Shown here one piece after another: positions 62,165-64,000 of a DNA stretch of 64,000 nt (position 1 is its first letter; each line of letters begins with the position of its first letter). Both the position numbers and the translations under genes were made by a program. This DNA comes from Tubiluchus corallicola. Its lineage: Eukaryota; Priapulida; Priapulimorpha; Priapulimorphida; Tubiluchidae. A model generated the notes under the pieces. The model was not told the DNA's origin and made no database searches. It saw only the letters and a list, made by a program, of their open reading frames with translations. The stretch lies in assembly GCA_030141605.1 (NCBI GenBank), contig JAQGDQ010000103.1, positions 182,501 through 246,500 on the forward strand, written 5' to 3'.

Positions 62165-62651
62165 AGAGTGTCTCAGAAGCTACTTCAAACTTTACATTTT
62201 CTATATTTTTTAACAAATGCAGCAAAATGTTTGAAAATTGCTACAGATGAACTAAAACATTGGGCAGTTATTTTAGTCAAATTACATGAAGATATGAAAA
62301 CGACTACTGCATTAGCAGGTTTTGCTGTTTTCACTGCATTCTTCAGAGACCTCAAGAGCCTCAAAGACCAATCCAATGTCAAGTCGAGCATCTTGCATTG
62401 AGAGAGTATCTTACAGACCATGAGTGATGAGGAAGGGCTGCACCTTGTTGAAAAGCTGTATATAGTGAGAGGATAGTGTGGTTCATATGGTGCTATGAAT
62501 TTCTGCTGAACTTCAGTTGGTGATCGAAGAACCTCCATTCAGACTGAAATTGCATCTCATCTCGTTTAACGTTACTGTCATCACCATAGAAACGGGCTTC
62601 AAGTTTGTTAAATAAAGAATGTAAAGTGTATAGTGACTTCTGGGACACCCT
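62165..62651. mobile_element. Inverted-repeat DNA transposon, non-autonomous (487 bp)
   Basis: The left end AGAGTGTCTCAGAAGCTACT continues through CAAACTTTACATTTTCTAT. Its partner, the reverse complement of the right end, reads AGGGTGTCCCAGAAGTCACT and continues ATACACTTTACATTCTTTAT, so the terminal inverted repeat is about 50 bp with scattered changes. The frames of 77 and 117 codons inside lie on opposite strands and resemble no transposase. AGGGTGTCCCA ends occur in several cut-and-paste families, so I leave the superfamily open. Confidence 0.72.
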
Positions 62652-63909
62652 GAACATAAACATGTCCTTCTATCGGGAGGAAAGAGTCTGTGGAGTTGGC
62701 ATAATGACAATGAAATGTGAGGAAGCAATCCAAGGCAGTAGCCTGCCCTCATTTGACAGACGTCAGTTTTGCATGCTAAATGAGATCTTGAATTTTTAAC
62801 CGCATTTTAGTACCGTGAGTCTTGAAATATGAGTTGGAAATATTGTAAAACAGATCCTTACATTATGTCAGATATTTTATCGAAAATTTTACAAATTCTT
62901 ATTTCATTTTAATGTAACGCTACTAGCCATTCTTTTTAGTGTCTGCAAATACTAACTAGAGGCTCTGGAAGTCGTTTTCCGTACACGATTTTATGCGTGC
63001 TCGATACAGCAGTCAATTCTGAAATATCCTGTTAATTAAAATGAGACAGGCCCATTGATATTCTGATGTGTATCCAACCAAAGTATTGTAGTAAATATTT
63101 CAAATGAATAGTATTAAATATTATATTATATATACGCTGGTGGTTACAGCATTTTTATAGTAAATAAATTTGTTTCTTGCAAAGTGCCAATCGATAAACT
63201 TAAACTTAAACATAAACATAGATGGGTATTTCTGAAACAGAAACTATTTAGTATCAATTAAAGTGAACAGAAAGTCTCTGCTGTTACAGAGACAGACGCT
63301 AGTACTTAAGCGGAGCCTGGTTTTCCTGGTTTGGCCACCAGGTTTCATTTGGAAATTTTTATATTGACTTTTTGTGGTTCATACAAGAAAAGGCTATTAG
63401 ATAGAACATGTATTTGCGTCTAGAAACCACTTTGAACTGATGAGAGGGAAAAGACAGTGAAGAGAGAAACCGACTGTTTCTTATGATACGATTACAACAT
63501 CGAAAGAGTAGCTAAAGTAATTATATAGGCTACCATCCATACATGTCCATGGCGCCTCACTCTCTAGCTAGCCACTGTGGCAGTGCAGTCATATTTTGAC
63601 ATCTCTCGACTGCTGATATAACTATATATCAGGTGACGCAGAAAAAATGCGTTGAAGTTTAGACAATAAAAGTAGAAGCAAGTGTCAAGTACAAAGTTGA
63701 AATATAATAGTTTTGTGTTACAATACTTTAACTTTTGGCTGTGAAAGTTACAGGTTAGGGCCTTTTTAAGTTACGACCGAAAAATGTTTAGTGCTGCGGC
63801 CAAGTACCCGTTAAAGAAGTGAGAAACTGTGGCAGTTGTTGGAAGAAATAACCTTCATCTAGTTTGCAGTGAAAATGGTGGCCACAAGAGCACTTGTTGT
63901 AAATTTTAC
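62652..63909. other. Non-coding stretch, nothing recognised
   Basis: A frame at 62605-62799 overlaps the transposon end and is not supported. No repeat family was noted. Confidence 0.4.
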
Positions 63910-64000
63910 CAATAGCGACACAAGTCTCTGTACACATTTCTATATTTTTTAGCAAACTAAGCAAAACGTGTGAGAATTGGTAGAGAACAACTAAAATCTT
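63910..64000. mobile_element. Second copy of the 62.2-kb inverted-repeat element, cut by window end
   Basis: TATATTTTTTAGCAAACTAA, then GCAAAACGTGTGAGAATTGG and GAACAACTAAAA align with the left end of the 62165 element (TATATTTTTTAACAAATGCA and so on). The rest is outside the window. Confidence 0.6.

Noticed and set aside
62168-62538. Overlapping frames of 77 and 117 codons that might be a transposase
   Set aside because: They lie between inverted ends less than 500 bp apart, overlap on opposite strands, and show no DDE-type motifs. The element is too short to be autonomous.

Overview
This window looks like non-coding, repeat-dominated DNA from an invertebrate animal nuclear genome. The evidence is one intron-containing gene with canonical GT-AG junctions, several non-LTR retrotransposon fragments, many short inverted-repeat DNA transposons (MITEs), tRNA-like SINE heads, and long di-, tri- and tetranucleotide arrays. 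Base composition is AT-rich. I cannot place the phylum from sequence alone.

The best-supported gene is on the minus strand at 54437-57028. It has four coding exons whose splice phases all agree, encodes a 263-residue secreted protein with ten cysteines, and carries an AATAAA signal just after the stop. Its first intron contains a 124-bp near-perfect palindrome, and its third intron contains an unexplained open segment with a strong splice donor. A second, much weaker candidate is a small minus-strand gene at 51870-52299 that starts in a CpG-rich island with a perfect NRF-1-type site and would end inside a MITE.

The rest is mainly mobile DNA. Three MITE families (called K1, K2 and K3 here) share TTAA flanks followed by AGG-type ends, as in Kolobok/T2-type elements: K1 at 9.7, 16.7, 17.6, 36.7 and 47.0 kb; K2 at 6.5, 7.3, 11.4 and 59.6 kb; K3 at 12.8, 22.2, 29.4, 34.6, 48.8 and 51.5 kb. 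A fourth family (G4), with AGGGTTGCCACC ends, lies at 1, 33.1 and 60.9 kb. A 434-bp hAT-like MITE with a perfect 8-bp target duplication sits at 24977-25410 inside a minisatellite. A further inverted-repeat family occurs at 62.2 kb and at the right edge.

LINE fragments lie at 2.3-3.0, 5.8-6.4, 20.0-21.1, 26.4-26.8, 28.4-29.0 and 50.8-51.2 kb. Three of them (5.8, 26.4, 50.8 kb) are one family, and two of those carry greatly expanded trinucleotide tails. Two further repeat families (R5 and R6) have no recognisable class. Between these lie microsatellites, minisatellites (22-bp, 23-bp, about 55-bp and GTGAG-type arrays), a foldback repeat, and an inverted repeat around a short telomere-like CCCTAA run. 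I saw no rRNA, CRISPR array, operon or bacterial-type system.
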